Below, in pieces: positions 1-7,693 of a stretch of 12,649 bases of DNA; position 1 is the stretch's first letter; each line of letters opens with the position of its first letter. The DNA is from Polyangiaceae bacterium (GTDB lineage: Bacteria > Myxococcota > Polyangia > Polyangiales > Polyangiaceae). Location: the NCBI GenBank assembly GCA_025936205.1, contig JAICTU010000262.1, positions 1 through 12,649 on the forward strand. Direction: 5' to 3'. The position numbers and the translations under genes were made by a program. The notes under the pieces were generated by a model that saw only the letters and a program-made list of their open reading frames with translations, did no database searches and had not been told where the DNA came from.

Positions 1-475
1 CAGGTAGCCCCGGCACTGCTGCCGTCGGCTTCCGGCTGCCCACCCCCGCTGATGAATCTTCGTTGTCCGCTGCGCGCGCCCTCGGCGCGGCCGCTGCACG
101 GGCACCCGCCGTTCCCGGCAGCGGGATCCGAGGTGCCGCTGCCGCTGGCTTGGGCGCGGGTGCCGGCACGGGAGCAGGTAGAGCCGCGGCGGGAGGCGAT
201 GCGGGAGCCGCTGCCACAGGCGGAAGCGGCGCCGCTGGCGCGAGCGAAGCGGCGCCGGCCGCCGGAGCTATCGAGGTAGCAGCCCCTGCCGCGCCCGATG
301 CCGGCGCCAGCGAGTTGGGCGTGGCTGTGACGTCGTACTCGTCGCTGCCGGCCCGGGGCGCGATCTGGATCCGATAATCGCACTTCCGGCAGCGGATCTT
401 GGCGATCCGGCGACCCACCAATTTCTCGGGGCCAATCTGGTACTTAGCCTTGCAATTGGGACAGAGAAATTTCAT
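1..475 (-). CDS. MJ0042-type zinc-ribbon protein with Ala/Pro-rich linker, C-terminus cut by window edge
   Basis: The minus-strand frame opens with ATG at 475 and stays open for 158 codons to the window edge, so only the N-terminal part is present. Residues 1-38 form a small zinc ribbon, starting MKFLCPNCKAKYQIG, with two CxxC pairs (Cys5/Cys8 and Cys29/Cys32) able to bind one zinc. From about residue 50 the protein is almost entirely Ala, Pro and Gly, typical of a long flexible linker. In Myxococcota, zinc ribbons of this type often head larger proteins with a GYF-like domain or a membrane segment; the gliding-motility protein GltJ/AgmX of Myxococcus is one example. Nothing past the linker is visible here, so the function is unknown. 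The gene starts 42 bases after the stop of the three-domain gene upstream and may be the last member of that operon. No good Shine-Dalgarno precedes the ATG. The family call is fairly secure; the role is not. Confidence 0.75.
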   Translation of the reverse strand, partial: MKFLCPNCKAKYQIGPEKLVGRRIAKIRCRKCDYRIQIAPRAGSDEYDVTATPNSLAPASGAAGAATSIAPAAGAASLAPAAPLPPVAAAPASPPAAALPAPVPAPAPKPAAAAPRIPLPGTAGARAAAAPRARAADNEDSSAGVGSRKPTAAVPGLP

Positions 476-517
476 GCGGCCACTGGGCGAAACGGAAAGG
501 TGGGACAGGGACACATA

Positions 518-2095
518 CTACGAAAGGCCATCTTGCGAAAGAAGGGCAGCCACGTGCTCCTCGATGGCCTTGCGCGTCTCCTCGTCGGGCGCGAGTTGGA
601 GCGCACGGTTCCAGGTCTCCACAGCCTTATTTCGAAAGCCCGCCTGGCAATACATTATGGCTAGATTCTTCACTCCTGCGAAATGCCGGGAGTTGATCTC
701 GACAGCACGCTCGAGCGCGCGAATCGCGTCGTACGTCTGGCTCTGCTGGGCAAACAGCAACCCCAGGTGAAAGTGGATGCGATACGCGAGCGGATCGATG
801 GCAATCCCGCGTTCCAGATGCGAGATTGCCTCGACGATATCGCCGCTGCGATAGGCGAGCATCCCCTCCTCCAGTGCGCGCTCGGCTCCGGCGGCTGGAT
901 CGACGACGGCATCAGGCAGCTTCAAGTCCTCCGCCAGAGCCGCCGAGACGGCACGCAATGCCTCATCGGCGCGCACCGGTTTTTCGATGTAGTGCTGAAC
1001 ACCACAGCTGTCGCGCAGGTCCTCAGCCAGCCGCCAGCCCCGGTGCACGGGGCTCAGCATCACGATGCGCAGGCTGCCGTAGCGCTGGCTACCGCGCAGA
1101 CGGCGCGCGATCTCGAAGCCGTGCACCTCGGGCAGCAGCGCCGACAGCACCAGCAGATCCGGCGAGAGCTCCTTGATCATGCGCAACGCCTGACGCCCTG
1201 TCTCCGCACTGCGGACGAGGTAGCCCGCCCCGCTCAGCGTCTGCTCCAGTAAGGCACGGCTCTCCAGCTCGTCGTCGACGATCAAAATCGAGCACGGGCC
1301 CGAGTCCGCTCCCTCGGCTGCGCCCCGCGGCAGCGACGCCACGACACTGGTCTCCTCCAGCAGATCGTCAAAGGCCTGTTCCACCGCGGAAAGCACGTCG
1401 CGCTCTCCGCCACGCTCGTCGCCGAGATCCGCCGCGCGCCCGCGCAGCGCGGGCGGCAGGGACGAGAGCTTCGGCGGATACGCAGAGACCGTCGCGGGTG
1501 GCCCCGAGTCCCTCCCGGCCAAGTTGTCGGTGGGAATGCACAACTCGATGGGTGCCGGCGACTCCTCCAAGAGCAGCACGTCCGGTGCGGGAGGCACCAC
1601 TTGCTGCAAACGCTCGGGCGCGGGCTCGGGCAAGAGCCCCGCCTTGCGCAAGGTCTCGGGTGGACAGTCCGGTCCCACGTAGTGCTGCTGCCCGCGTTCG
1701 CGGGCGCCGTAGGCGCGCTCGATGGCTTCCGCGATGTCCTCGGGCGGGGCCGCATAGGCGTAGACGCGCTTGCCGGCGACGAACTCCACCTCCTGGATGA
1801 CTTCCTGCAGGCTGGGGTCCTTCATGGCCACGAACAGGCGGTCCACGCGCGCCAGCACCGGGATCAACAGGTGATGTTGCGCGAGGCTGCGCGGCACATT
1901 GCCGAGGTCCTCCGTCTTGAGACAGATCTGATCGAGATCCAGCGCGGGCACACCAAAGCGCTCGCTCAGTCCCACGAGCTGTGCATGCCGAGCCACCGGG
2001 TCGCGCGGGCGCACCACCCCCGCCGCCGGACGGCGGCGCAGCGCGATACGCCCCAGCTGCTTGGGAGCGTCGTCCTTGATGTCCGCGTCACCCAT
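518..2095 (-). CDS. MshE-N-like / receiver (phospho-acceptor Asp missing) / TPR protein
   Basis: This 525-residue protein has three recognisable parts. Residues about 40-130 resemble the N-terminal domain of type II secretion and type IV pilus ATPases (GSPII_E_N/MshEN), which in MshE binds cyclic di-GMP. Residues about 140-265 are a Pro/acidic low-complexity linker. Residues about 268-388 are a CheY-like receiver: the acidic pair Asp274/Asp275, Ser348 at the Thr/Ser position and Lys372 (EKPV) are present, but the phospho-acceptor position is Ser318 (LLVLSALLPE). Residues about 404-510 hold about three TPR units. No catalytic output domain is present, so it is probably a signalling scaffold that reads a ligand through the first domain and binds partners through the TPRs; this is inference. 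The ATG directly follows the tgt TAG, with a GAGGG Shine-Dalgarno about 8 bases upstream inside tgt, so translational coupling is likely. I do not recognise a named orthologue. Confidence 0.85.
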   Translation of the reverse strand: MGDADIKDDAPKQLGRIALRRRPAAGVVRPRDPVARHAQLVGLSERFGVPALDLDQICLKTEDLGNVPRSLAQHHLLIPVLARVDRLFVAMKDPSLQEVIQEVEFVAGKRVYAYAAPPEDIAEAIERAYGARERGQQHYVGPDCPPETLRKAGLLPEPAPERLQQVVPPAPDVLLLEESPAPIELCIPTDNLAGRDSGPPATVSAYPPKLSSLPPALRGRAADLGDERGGERDVLSAVEQAFDDLLEETSVVASLPRGAAEGADSGPCSILIVDDELESRALLEQTLSGAGYLVRSAETGRQALRMIKELSPDLLVLSALLPEVHGFEIARRLRGSQRYGSLRIVMLSPVHRGWRLAEDLRDSCGVQHYIEKPVRADEALRAVSAALAEDLKLPDAVVDPAAGAERALEEGMLAYRSGDIVEAISHLERGIAIDPLAYRIHFHLGLLFAQQSQTYDAIRALERAVEINSRHFAGVKNLAIMYCQAGFRNKAVETWNRALQLAPDEETRKAIEEHVAALLSQDGLS

Positions 2096-3214
2096 CTACG
2101 ATCCCTCGGAGTCCACTGCCCTGCTGTCGTGCTCTGCCGTGACCTGGACCCATTGCTCGAGCTGCCCCTCGGAAATGGCCTTTCTGGCCGACGCCATCAA
2201 TGACGCGTAGTGATGAAGATTGTGCAAACTAATCAAGCGATGCCCGAGAATCTCACCCGCCTGATACAGGTGCCGCAAATAGGCACGGCTGAAGCCCTGA
2301 CTGCAAACGGGGCAGTCGCAGGCCTCGTCGAGCGGGCGCGAGTCGTTTCGATAGCGAGCATTCTTGAGTGTTAGACGGCCGCCCCGAACAAAAGCCTGAC
2401 CGTTTCGCGCGTTACGGGTGGGCATCACACAATCGAACAGATCAACCCCCACGCTCACTGCCCGCACCAGATCCAGCGGCGTGCCCACACCCATGAGGTA
2501 GCGAGGGCGTTCGGGGTCTACCGCGGGCACGACTCGCTCCAGCGTCTGGTACATGACCGCCGGCGGCTCGCCCACACTGAAGCCGCCGAGTGCGAGCCCA
2601 TCGAGCGGCAAAGCCCCCAGCGTTTCCGCATGCTGACAGCGCAGATCCACATCAGTGCCCCCCTGGATGATCCCGAACAAAGCCTGTCCCGGCTTGCGCG
2701 CCGACAGACAGCGCTCCGCCCAGCGCGTGGTGCGGTCCACCGCCGCCACCAACTCGGCGCGCGGCACGTTCGCGGGCGCGCAGATGTCGAGCTGCAGGGC
2801 GATGTCGGAGCCGAGCAGCCCCTGTACGCGCATCGACTCTTCCGGCGTCAAACGGCGCCTCGATCCGTCGAGGTGTGACGCAAACTCGAAGCCCGTCTCA
2901 TCCACTTTCACGCGCTGCGCGAGCGAAAAGGCCTGGAAGCCTCCGGAGTCGGTCGCGATCGCGTGCGGCCAGCGCATGAAGGAGTGGAGGCCGCCATGCT
3001 CGGCGACCAGCTCGGCTCCGGGCCGCAGCCAGAGATGATAGGTGTTCGCGATCAGCAGCCGTGCGCCCGTGCCGCTCACCTCGAGCGGATGCAGCGCCTT
3101 CACGCTGCCGATGGTACCCACCGGCATGAACGCTGGCGTCTCGATCACGCCGTGCGGCGTCCAGAGTTGCCCGCGCCGGGCACGCCCGGAACGAGCCAGT
3201 ACATCAAAGCGCAT
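2096..3214 (-). CDS. tgt: queuine/preQ1 tRNA-guanine transglycosylase
   Basis: Bacterial Tgt exchanges guanine-34 for preQ1 in the anticodon of GUN tRNAs (Asp, Asn, His, Tyr) during queuosine synthesis. At 372 residues it is close to the usual length of about 375. Visible motifs are ATDSGGFQAFS with catalytic Asp89, Asp143 and Cys145 in the substrate pocket (LQLDICAP), GIIQGG at 181-186, YLMGVGTP near 240, nucleophile Asp261 in LFDCVMPTRNARNG, and the zinc site Cys299/Cys301/Cys304 with His331 (SLHNL). The open frame extends upstream to 3430, but those extra 72 codons lie inside queA and resemble no Tgt N-terminus. The ATG at 3214 gives the family start MRFDVLARSGRARRG, with GAG about 9 bases upstream. 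The first 11 bases overlap the end of queA, and the stop abuts the next gene, so it sits in a tightly coupled operon with its pathway partner. Confidence 0.97.
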   Translation of the reverse strand: MRFDVLARSGRARRGQLWTPHGVIETPAFMPVGTIGSVKALHPLEVSGTGARLLIANTYHLWLRPGAELVAEHGGLHSFMRWPHAIATDSGGFQAFSLAQRVKVDETGFEFASHLDGSRRRLTPEESMRVQGLLGSDIALQLDICAPANVPRAELVAAVDRTTRWAERCLSARKPGQALFGIIQGGTDVDLRCQHAETLGALPLDGLALGGFSVGEPPAVMYQTLERVVPAVDPERPRYLMGVGTPLDLVRAVSVGVDLFDCVMPTRNARNGQAFVRGGRLTLKNARYRNDSRPLDEACDCPVCSQGFSRAYLRHLYQAGEILGHRLISLHNLHHYASLMASARKAISEGQLEQWVQVTAEHDSRAVDSEGS

Positions 3215-4310
3215 GTGAACTCGCAGTCTCGGAGTCGGGGCGCGCCGGGCCCGCGCTCGGCTCGGGTGCGCAGCGCTCCGGGAGCCAGGTGGCGTCGCCA
3301 TAAGATAGAAATCGATAGCCTGCGGCGAGCGCCGCGCGGTACGCAGCTGCGCAGCGCTCCAGCCCGATGAAGGCGCTGACCAGCGCCAGCAGCGTGCTCC
3401 TCGGCGCGTGAAAGTTGGTGAGGAGTGCATCCACGACGTGGAAGGCGTAGCCCGGCTGGATCAGCAGGCGCGTCTCGTGGCTACCCGCGACGACATGCCC
3501 GGGGCGATCGGGGTCACGGGCGCTCTCCAGCGCGCGCACCACCGTCGTCCCGACCGCCACCACCGGAGCCGAGCGCGCGCGCGCGTCTGCGACCGCCGCG
3601 ACCAGGGCGGGGCTGACGGAATACCACTCGGCGTGCATCGGGTGATCGTCGAGGTCCTGCGCGCGCACCGGCAAAAAGGTGCCCGCGCCCACGTGCAAGG
3701 TGACGTGCGCGATCCGTACTCCGCGTTGCTCCAGACCTGCGAGCATCGCCTGGGTCAGGTGCAGACCTGCCGTGGGAGCCGCTGCTGAGCCGAGCTGCTG
3801 GGCGAACACCGTCTGGTAGCGCTCGGCATCCTCCGACTGCGCGCTGCGACGGATATAGGGCGGCAACGGCAGCTGGCCGTGGCGCTCGATGAAGTCCTCG
3901 GTGTCCGCGACGCCGCGCACCTCCAGGTGCAGCTCGGGACCCGCTGTTCGTGGCAGCACGGTGAGGCGTGCTTCTCCCAGCTCCAGCACCGTGCCGGCCC
4001 GCAGGGGTCGATTGGCATGCCCGAGCGCAATCCACTCTTTGCTGCCGCTCGGCAGCCGGCGTTCCGACAGGAACAGGAGCTCGACCATCCCGCCGCTGGC
4101 CTTGCGCGCAGCGAGGCGTGCGCGCCGTACGCGGGTGTCGTTCAGCACGACCAGGCCCCCGGCAGGTACCAGCTGAATCCAGTCCAGAAGCCCGTGGTGT
4201 TCCACGCCCTGCGGGCGAACGACGAGGAGCCGGGCGTCCTCGCGCCGGGGCGCGGGATGCTGAGCGATCGCCTGCTCCGGCAGAGGATAATCGAGGAGGT
4301 CGGTACGCAC
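3204..4310 (-). CDS. queA: S-adenosylmethionine:tRNA ribosyltransferase-isomerase
   Basis: QueA transfers and isomerises the ribosyl group of S-adenosylmethionine onto preQ1 in tRNA to form epoxyqueuosine, the step after Tgt. The 368-residue product carries the family motifs in order: DLLDYPLP (4-11), VVLNDTRV (54-61), LPLPPYIRR (147-155), RYQTVFA (164-170), AAPTAGLHLT (177-186), VTLHVGAGTF (203-212), GTTVVRALES (254-263), TNFHAPRSTLLALVSAF (298-314) and GYRFLSYGDA (331-340). The start is GTG at 4310; an in-frame TAG lies only two codons upstream, so no earlier start is possible. An AGGG sits about 7 bases before it. The last 25 or so residues are a Pro/Ser/Ala tail slightly longer than in the E. 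coli enzyme (356 residues), and its final codons overlap the tgt start. A 141-base gap separates it from the NtrC-type gene upstream. Confidence 0.97.
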   Translation of the reverse strand: MRTDLLDYPLPEQAIAQHPAPRREDARLLVVRPQGVEHHGLLDWIQLVPAGGLVVLNDTRVRRARLAARKASGGMVELLFLSERRLPSGSKEWIALGHANRPLRAGTVLELGEARLTVLPRTAGPELHLEVRGVADTEDFIERHGQLPLPPYIRRSAQSEDAERYQTVFAQQLGSAAAPTAGLHLTQAMLAGLEQRGVRIAHVTLHVGAGTFLPVRAQDLDDHPMHAEWYSVSPALVAAVADARARSAPVVAVGTTVVRALESARDPDRPGHVVAGSHETRLLIQPGYAFHVVDALLTNFHAPRSTLLALVSAFIGLERCAAAYRAALAAGYRFLSYGDATWLPERCAPEPSAGPARPDSETASSHAL

Positions 4311-4387
4311 GGCGCCCTAGTACTCCGAATCCAGCTGCCAGGCGGGCTTTTCGCGACACACAGCCGGCGCGCAGAGGGCAGCGAGCC

Positions 4388-4408
4388 GGCTCCGCCCTCG
4401 CCGGAGCC
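4388..4408 (-). terminator. GC hairpin between NtrC-type gene and queA, possible weak terminator
   Basis: GGCTCCG (4388-4394) and CGGAGCC (4402-4408) are perfect inverted repeats with a 7-base loop, 44 bases past the stop of the NtrC-type gene. No T-run follows on the minus strand, so it is not a classical intrinsic terminator. It could instead be a pause or processing element. The same 141-base gap also holds a 12-base perfect palindrome, GAGCTCGAGCTC, at 4434-4445. Confidence 0.2.
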
Positions 4409-4451
4409 CCGCCCGCGGATGCCCGCCTGACCTGAGCTCGAGCTCTGGGGG

Positions 4452-5861
<1,410 letters not shown>

Positions 5862-5863
5862 CG

Positions 5864-5872
5864 TCACCCCCT
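5864..5872 (-). promoter_or_regulatory. Shine-Dalgarno deciding the NtrC-type gene start
   Basis: On the minus strand these bases read AGGGGGTGA, matching eight of nine positions of the full anti-16S complement AGGAGGTGA, and they end two bases before ATG 5861. They are the best ribosome site among the four in-frame ATG codons at 5981, 5951, 5861 and 5825. Confidence 0.5.
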
Positions 5873-6211
5873 GCTCAGCAACACTCGGGCGCACCGCGGC
5901 GCGCGCAGATGCGGCCCCCGCCCTCCCGCCAGACTCCCTCTCATTATCCATTCTACCCGAAATCGCGGGACCGGGGGACATGCCGTCCAGCCGAACCGTG
6001 CGCTCCTCGAAATCTTCGTGTTCACACAGCCAGCGCCGGCGGTGACTCGCCCGCGGCGCGCGCCGGCTTCTACCGCAGAAGCTCCTGGAACTTCACTGCC
6101 CGCTTCACTGTTTTCGGTGCCCAGGTACTTCGGCGGCGTCCTGATCATAGCCGGAATCACGACGCTGAAAAATGATAGGTCCTGGTTCTCATTTGGAACG
6201 CATACTGAACA

Positions 6212-6217
6212 GAGGAG
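6212..6217 (+). promoter_or_regulatory. Shine-Dalgarno fixing the GTG start of the DUF6918-like gene
   Basis: GAGGAG lies seven bases before GTG 6225. It decides the start, because the same frame is open from an ATG at 6018 whose first 69 codons resemble nothing and have no ribosome site. Confidence 0.7.
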
Positions 6218-6224
6218 CGGGTTT

Positions 6225-6677
6225 GTGACGAGCTTGAAGGAACGCATCGGCGAGGCCGGAGAGGCTAGACAGCGGCTGATCAGCGATGCCTGCCAGGTCC
6301 TGGATCAAGAGGTGGGGGACAAAGGTGGGCTGAGTGGGCTCGCGATCAAGGGGGCCTACGCGGTGGTGAAAGGCATCAAACCCGGCTTCATTCCCGAGGT
6401 GGTGGACAGCCTGCTCGACGATTTCCTCGATGCCCTGCAACCGATCGCGGATGAAGCCAAAACCAAGGGCGTCCCGGCGGGAAAGCATCTGACGGCCAAC
6501 GCCGAACGAGCGGCCGACAAGCTGTTGAGCATCACCGATGCGCGCGTGGCCCGCTCGACCCGTCCCGTGATCAGGAGCACCTACGACAAGCTGCGTCCGA
6601 CCGCGATCAAACACGTCGCCGCGGCGGGGCCGCGATTGGGACAATTGCTGGATCGTCATTTCCCTCCGGGAACCTGA
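6225..6677 (+). CDS. DUF6918-like conserved hypothetical protein
   Basis: This is a 150-residue, mostly helical, soluble protein with no signal peptide or membrane segment. The segment GGLSGLAIKGAYAVVKGIKP followed by GFIPEVVDSLLDDFLDAL (about 34-71), and the later ITDARVARS and YDKLRPTAIKHV (about 103-131), match my recollection of a conserved family of unknown function named DUF6918, seen mainly in Actinobacteria. The first motif resembles part of a small helical bundle. No catalytic residues are evident. The start is GTG 6225, chosen for the GAGGAG seven bases upstream; an ATG start at 6018 would add 69 Pro/Ala/Thr-rich residues with no family support. It is divergent from the NtrC-type gene and is followed by a small basic ORF 90 bases downstream. 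The function is unknown. I am confident it is a real gene and moderately sure of the family name. Confidence 0.85.
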   Translation: MTSLKERIGEAGEARQRLISDACQVLDQEVGDKGGLSGLAIKGAYAVVKGIKPGFIPEVVDSLLDDFLDALQPIADEAKTKGVPAGKHLTANAERAADKLLSITDARVARSTRPVIRSTYDKLRPTAIKHVAAAGPRLGQLLDRHFPPGT

Positions 6678-6767
6678 GTTCCGCTCGGAGTCGGCTGCGG
6701 GGCCACCAGAGCGTGGGCTACGATTTTCGGGCGACAATCCGATGCGAATGGACTACCAAGCCACGCC

Positions 6768-6908
6768 ATGTCGACCCCCCAAGATCCCCGCGCACGCCGC
6801 CGCGAGCGCCTCCGCCGTGCCCGCAAGAACGCCGCCTGGGAGGCGCGCCGAGCTGCAGAGAATCAGCAGGCAGCCGAGCCCAAGGCGTCCGCCAAGAAAG
6901 CGACCTGA
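6768..6908 (+). CDS. Small Arg/Ala-rich basic protein, 46 residues, hypothetical
   Basis: ATG 6768 to TGA 6906 encodes 46 residues beginning MSTPQDPRARRRERLRRARK and ending KASAKKAT. Residues 8-32 are almost wholly Arg, Ala, Glu and Lys, with a single Trp at 24 (NAAWEARRAAEN), and would form one charged helix; the tail is Lys/Ala-rich. Roughly three quarters of the codons end in G or C, as in neighbouring real genes. An overlapping frame (6742-6927) gives a Pro/Arg/Ser string with no protein-like character. No clear Shine-Dalgarno precedes the ATG, which lowers confidence. It lies 90 bases after the DUF6918-like gene on the same strand and ends just before the inverted-repeat cluster. The basic character suggests nucleic-acid or ribosome binding, but this is only inference; I do not recognise a named family. 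Confidence 0.5.
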   Translation: MSTPQDPRARRRERLRRARKNAAWEARRAAENQQAAEPKASAKKAT

Positions 6909-6926
6909 GTCGCCCGATGTTCTCTA

Positions 6927-6957
6927 GGTACTACCCAGTCTCATTCCAGGTAGTACC
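6927..6957. repeat. Inverted repeat GGTACTACC / GGTAGTACC
   Basis: GGTACTACC at 6927-6935 and its exact reverse complement at 6949-6957 flank a 13-base spacer. The centres are about two helical turns apart, so it could be an operator for a dimeric regulator as well as an RNA hairpin. It begins 19 bases after the small ORF stop and is the first of three adjacent dyads. Confidence 0.45.
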
Positions 6958-6983
6958 GGCCGGGATGGAAGGCGTCTGCTGAC

Positions 6984-7010
6984 CGTCCGTGGAGACCATT
7001 TCCACGGACG
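6984..7010 (+). terminator. Strong hairpin, likely terminator for the DUF6918 / small-ORF transcript
   Basis: CGTCCGTGGA (6984-6993) pairs perfectly with TCCACGGACG (7001-7010) across a 7-base loop. The stem extends by three more pairs (GAC 6981-6983 with GTC 7013-7015) past a two-base bulge. It is a stable stem about 75 bases after the small ORF stop. No T-run follows, so termination may be imperfect; an operator or attenuator role for clpS is the alternative. Confidence 0.45.
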
Positions 7011-7018
7011 AGGTCGGC

Positions 7019-7033
7019 TGACAGGGCCTGTCA
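7019..7033. repeat. Near-perfect palindrome TGACAGG-G-CCTGTCA
   Basis: Two 7-base half-sites, TGACAGG and CCTGTCA, are exact reverse complements around one central base. The compact symmetry is typical of a dimeric transcription-factor site, but I do not recognise the regulator. It lies about 200 bases upstream of the clpS ATG. Confidence 0.4.
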
Positions 7034-7231
7034 TCTTTCGCCAAGCTCTCGGCTCGCACAGCAGGCGCTTCCTCCGTTTCGGAACGCACATGAAAACGCA
7101 GGGTGCCATTTGCATCCCACGGCCCGACCGCGGCGCCCTTTTGGGGTGAGCCACAGTCAGCGCGCCAGGCGATCGCGTGCCCTCGGTACCCTCGACAGGG
7201 CCACAGAAAGTGGTCACATTGCTGTTCAGGT

Positions 7232-7582
7232 ATGTCCGAGCAGCGGCCTCCGCAGGATCCATCGTACGAAGATGACTTGCGCGTCGCGGAGCGCACGCGT
7301 AGCAAGCGCCCACGTCGGTATCAGGTCGTCCTCCACAACGACGATTACACCACGATGGAATTCGTGGTCGAAGTGCTAATGCGCTTCTTCCAGAAGGACA
7401 TCACGGAAGCGCGCCACATCATGTTGCACGTACACCACAAGGGGTACGGCGTGGTGGACGTGTTTCCCCGGGATGTCGCCGAGACCAAGGCTGAGCAAGT
7501 CATGGACTTCGCCAAGCAGCACGGCCACCCACTGCGGTGCACGGCAGAGCCGGAGAGCGGCGACGAGCCGGAGGAGGACTGA
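7232..7582 (+). CDS. clpS: ClpS, N-degron adaptor of the ClpAP protease
   Basis: ClpS binds proteins with destabilising N-terminal residues (Phe, Leu, Trp, Tyr) and hands them to the N-domain of ClpA for unfolding and ClpP degradation. The 116-residue product has the conserved core at 30-105: [20 protein letters not shown] with the alpha-amino-binding Asn36/Asp37/Asp38 and the pocket gate Met42, then HVHHKG with His68 (equivalent to E. coli His66), VAETKAEQV and [10 protein letters not shown]. The N-terminal 28 residues are charged and flexible, as needed for ClpA pore engagement. Residues 106-116 are an acidic tail. ATG 7232 was chosen because similarity begins just after it and upstream codons look non-coding; the ribosome site (CAGG, very close) is weak. 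It lies 111 bases before its partner clpA on the same strand, the usual arrangement. Confidence 0.96.
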   Translation: MSEQRPPQDPSYEDDLRVAERTRSKRPRRYQVVLHNDDYTTMEFVVEVLMRFFQKDITEARHIMLHVHHKGYGVVDVFPRDVAETKAEQVMDFAKQHGHPLRCTAEPESGDEPEED

Positions 7583-7693
7583 CGGTTTGTCTCGTTCTCG
7601 CGCGGCCCCCCTGTCGTTCGGGGAACCCCGCACCCAAATCGTGTTTGCGGGCCCCCCGCGCCCCGATCCGACGAGCATTGAAGGTGTGATTCG

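Larger units (their letters stand above)
5862..6224. other. Divergent intergenic region between the minus and plus gene blocks
   Basis: This 363-base stretch must carry promoters for both the NtrC-type gene (leftward) and the DUF6918-like gene (rightward), whichever NtrC start is used. On the minus strand GATAAT at 5943-5948 resembles a -10 box, but no matching -35 box lies 16-18 bases upstream. A 12-base perfect GC palindrome lies at 6054-6065 and a TGATCA at 6142-6147. Bases 6166-6210 are locally less GC-rich, consistent with a promoter for the rightward gene, but I cannot define one. I see no -24/-12 sigma-54 promoter. Frames crossing the region look non-coding. Confidence 0.4.
6909..7231. 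other. Gene-free stretch upstream of clpS containing an inverted-repeat cluster
   Basis: These 323 bases hold no convincing gene. The first 125 bases carry three inverted repeats in a row, listed separately. The rest (7034-7231) should contain the clpS promoter and leader, but I find no convincing -35/-10, sigma-54 or heat-shock pair. The clpS frame is open from an ATG at 7103, but the extra 43 codons lack any ClpS similarity. Confidence 0.5.

Noticed and set aside
63..377. Ala/Gly-rich plus-strand frame at the left edge
   Set aside because: It is the complement of the Ala/Pro-rich linker of the zinc-ribbon gene and has no features of its own.
3215..3430. 72-codon N-terminal extension of Tgt
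   Set aside because: It lies inside queA in another frame, resembles no Tgt N-terminus, and the ATG at 3214 gives the family's normal start and length.
7089..7111. Possible heat-shock sigma-32 promoter (CATGAAA ... TGCCATTT) before clpS
   Set aside because: The spacing between the boxes is only about 8 bases instead of 11-15, and both boxes are imperfect.
7211..7223. Possible sigma-54 promoter TGGTCACATTGCT just before clpS
   Set aside because: The GG and GC elements are too close together for a -24/-12 promoter, and the site overlaps the expected leader end.
6924..7313. Minus-strand frames of 124-129 codons across the clpS upstream region
   Set aside because: Two overlapping frames have similar length, both run into clpS antisense, and neither has protein-like composition or a ribosome site.
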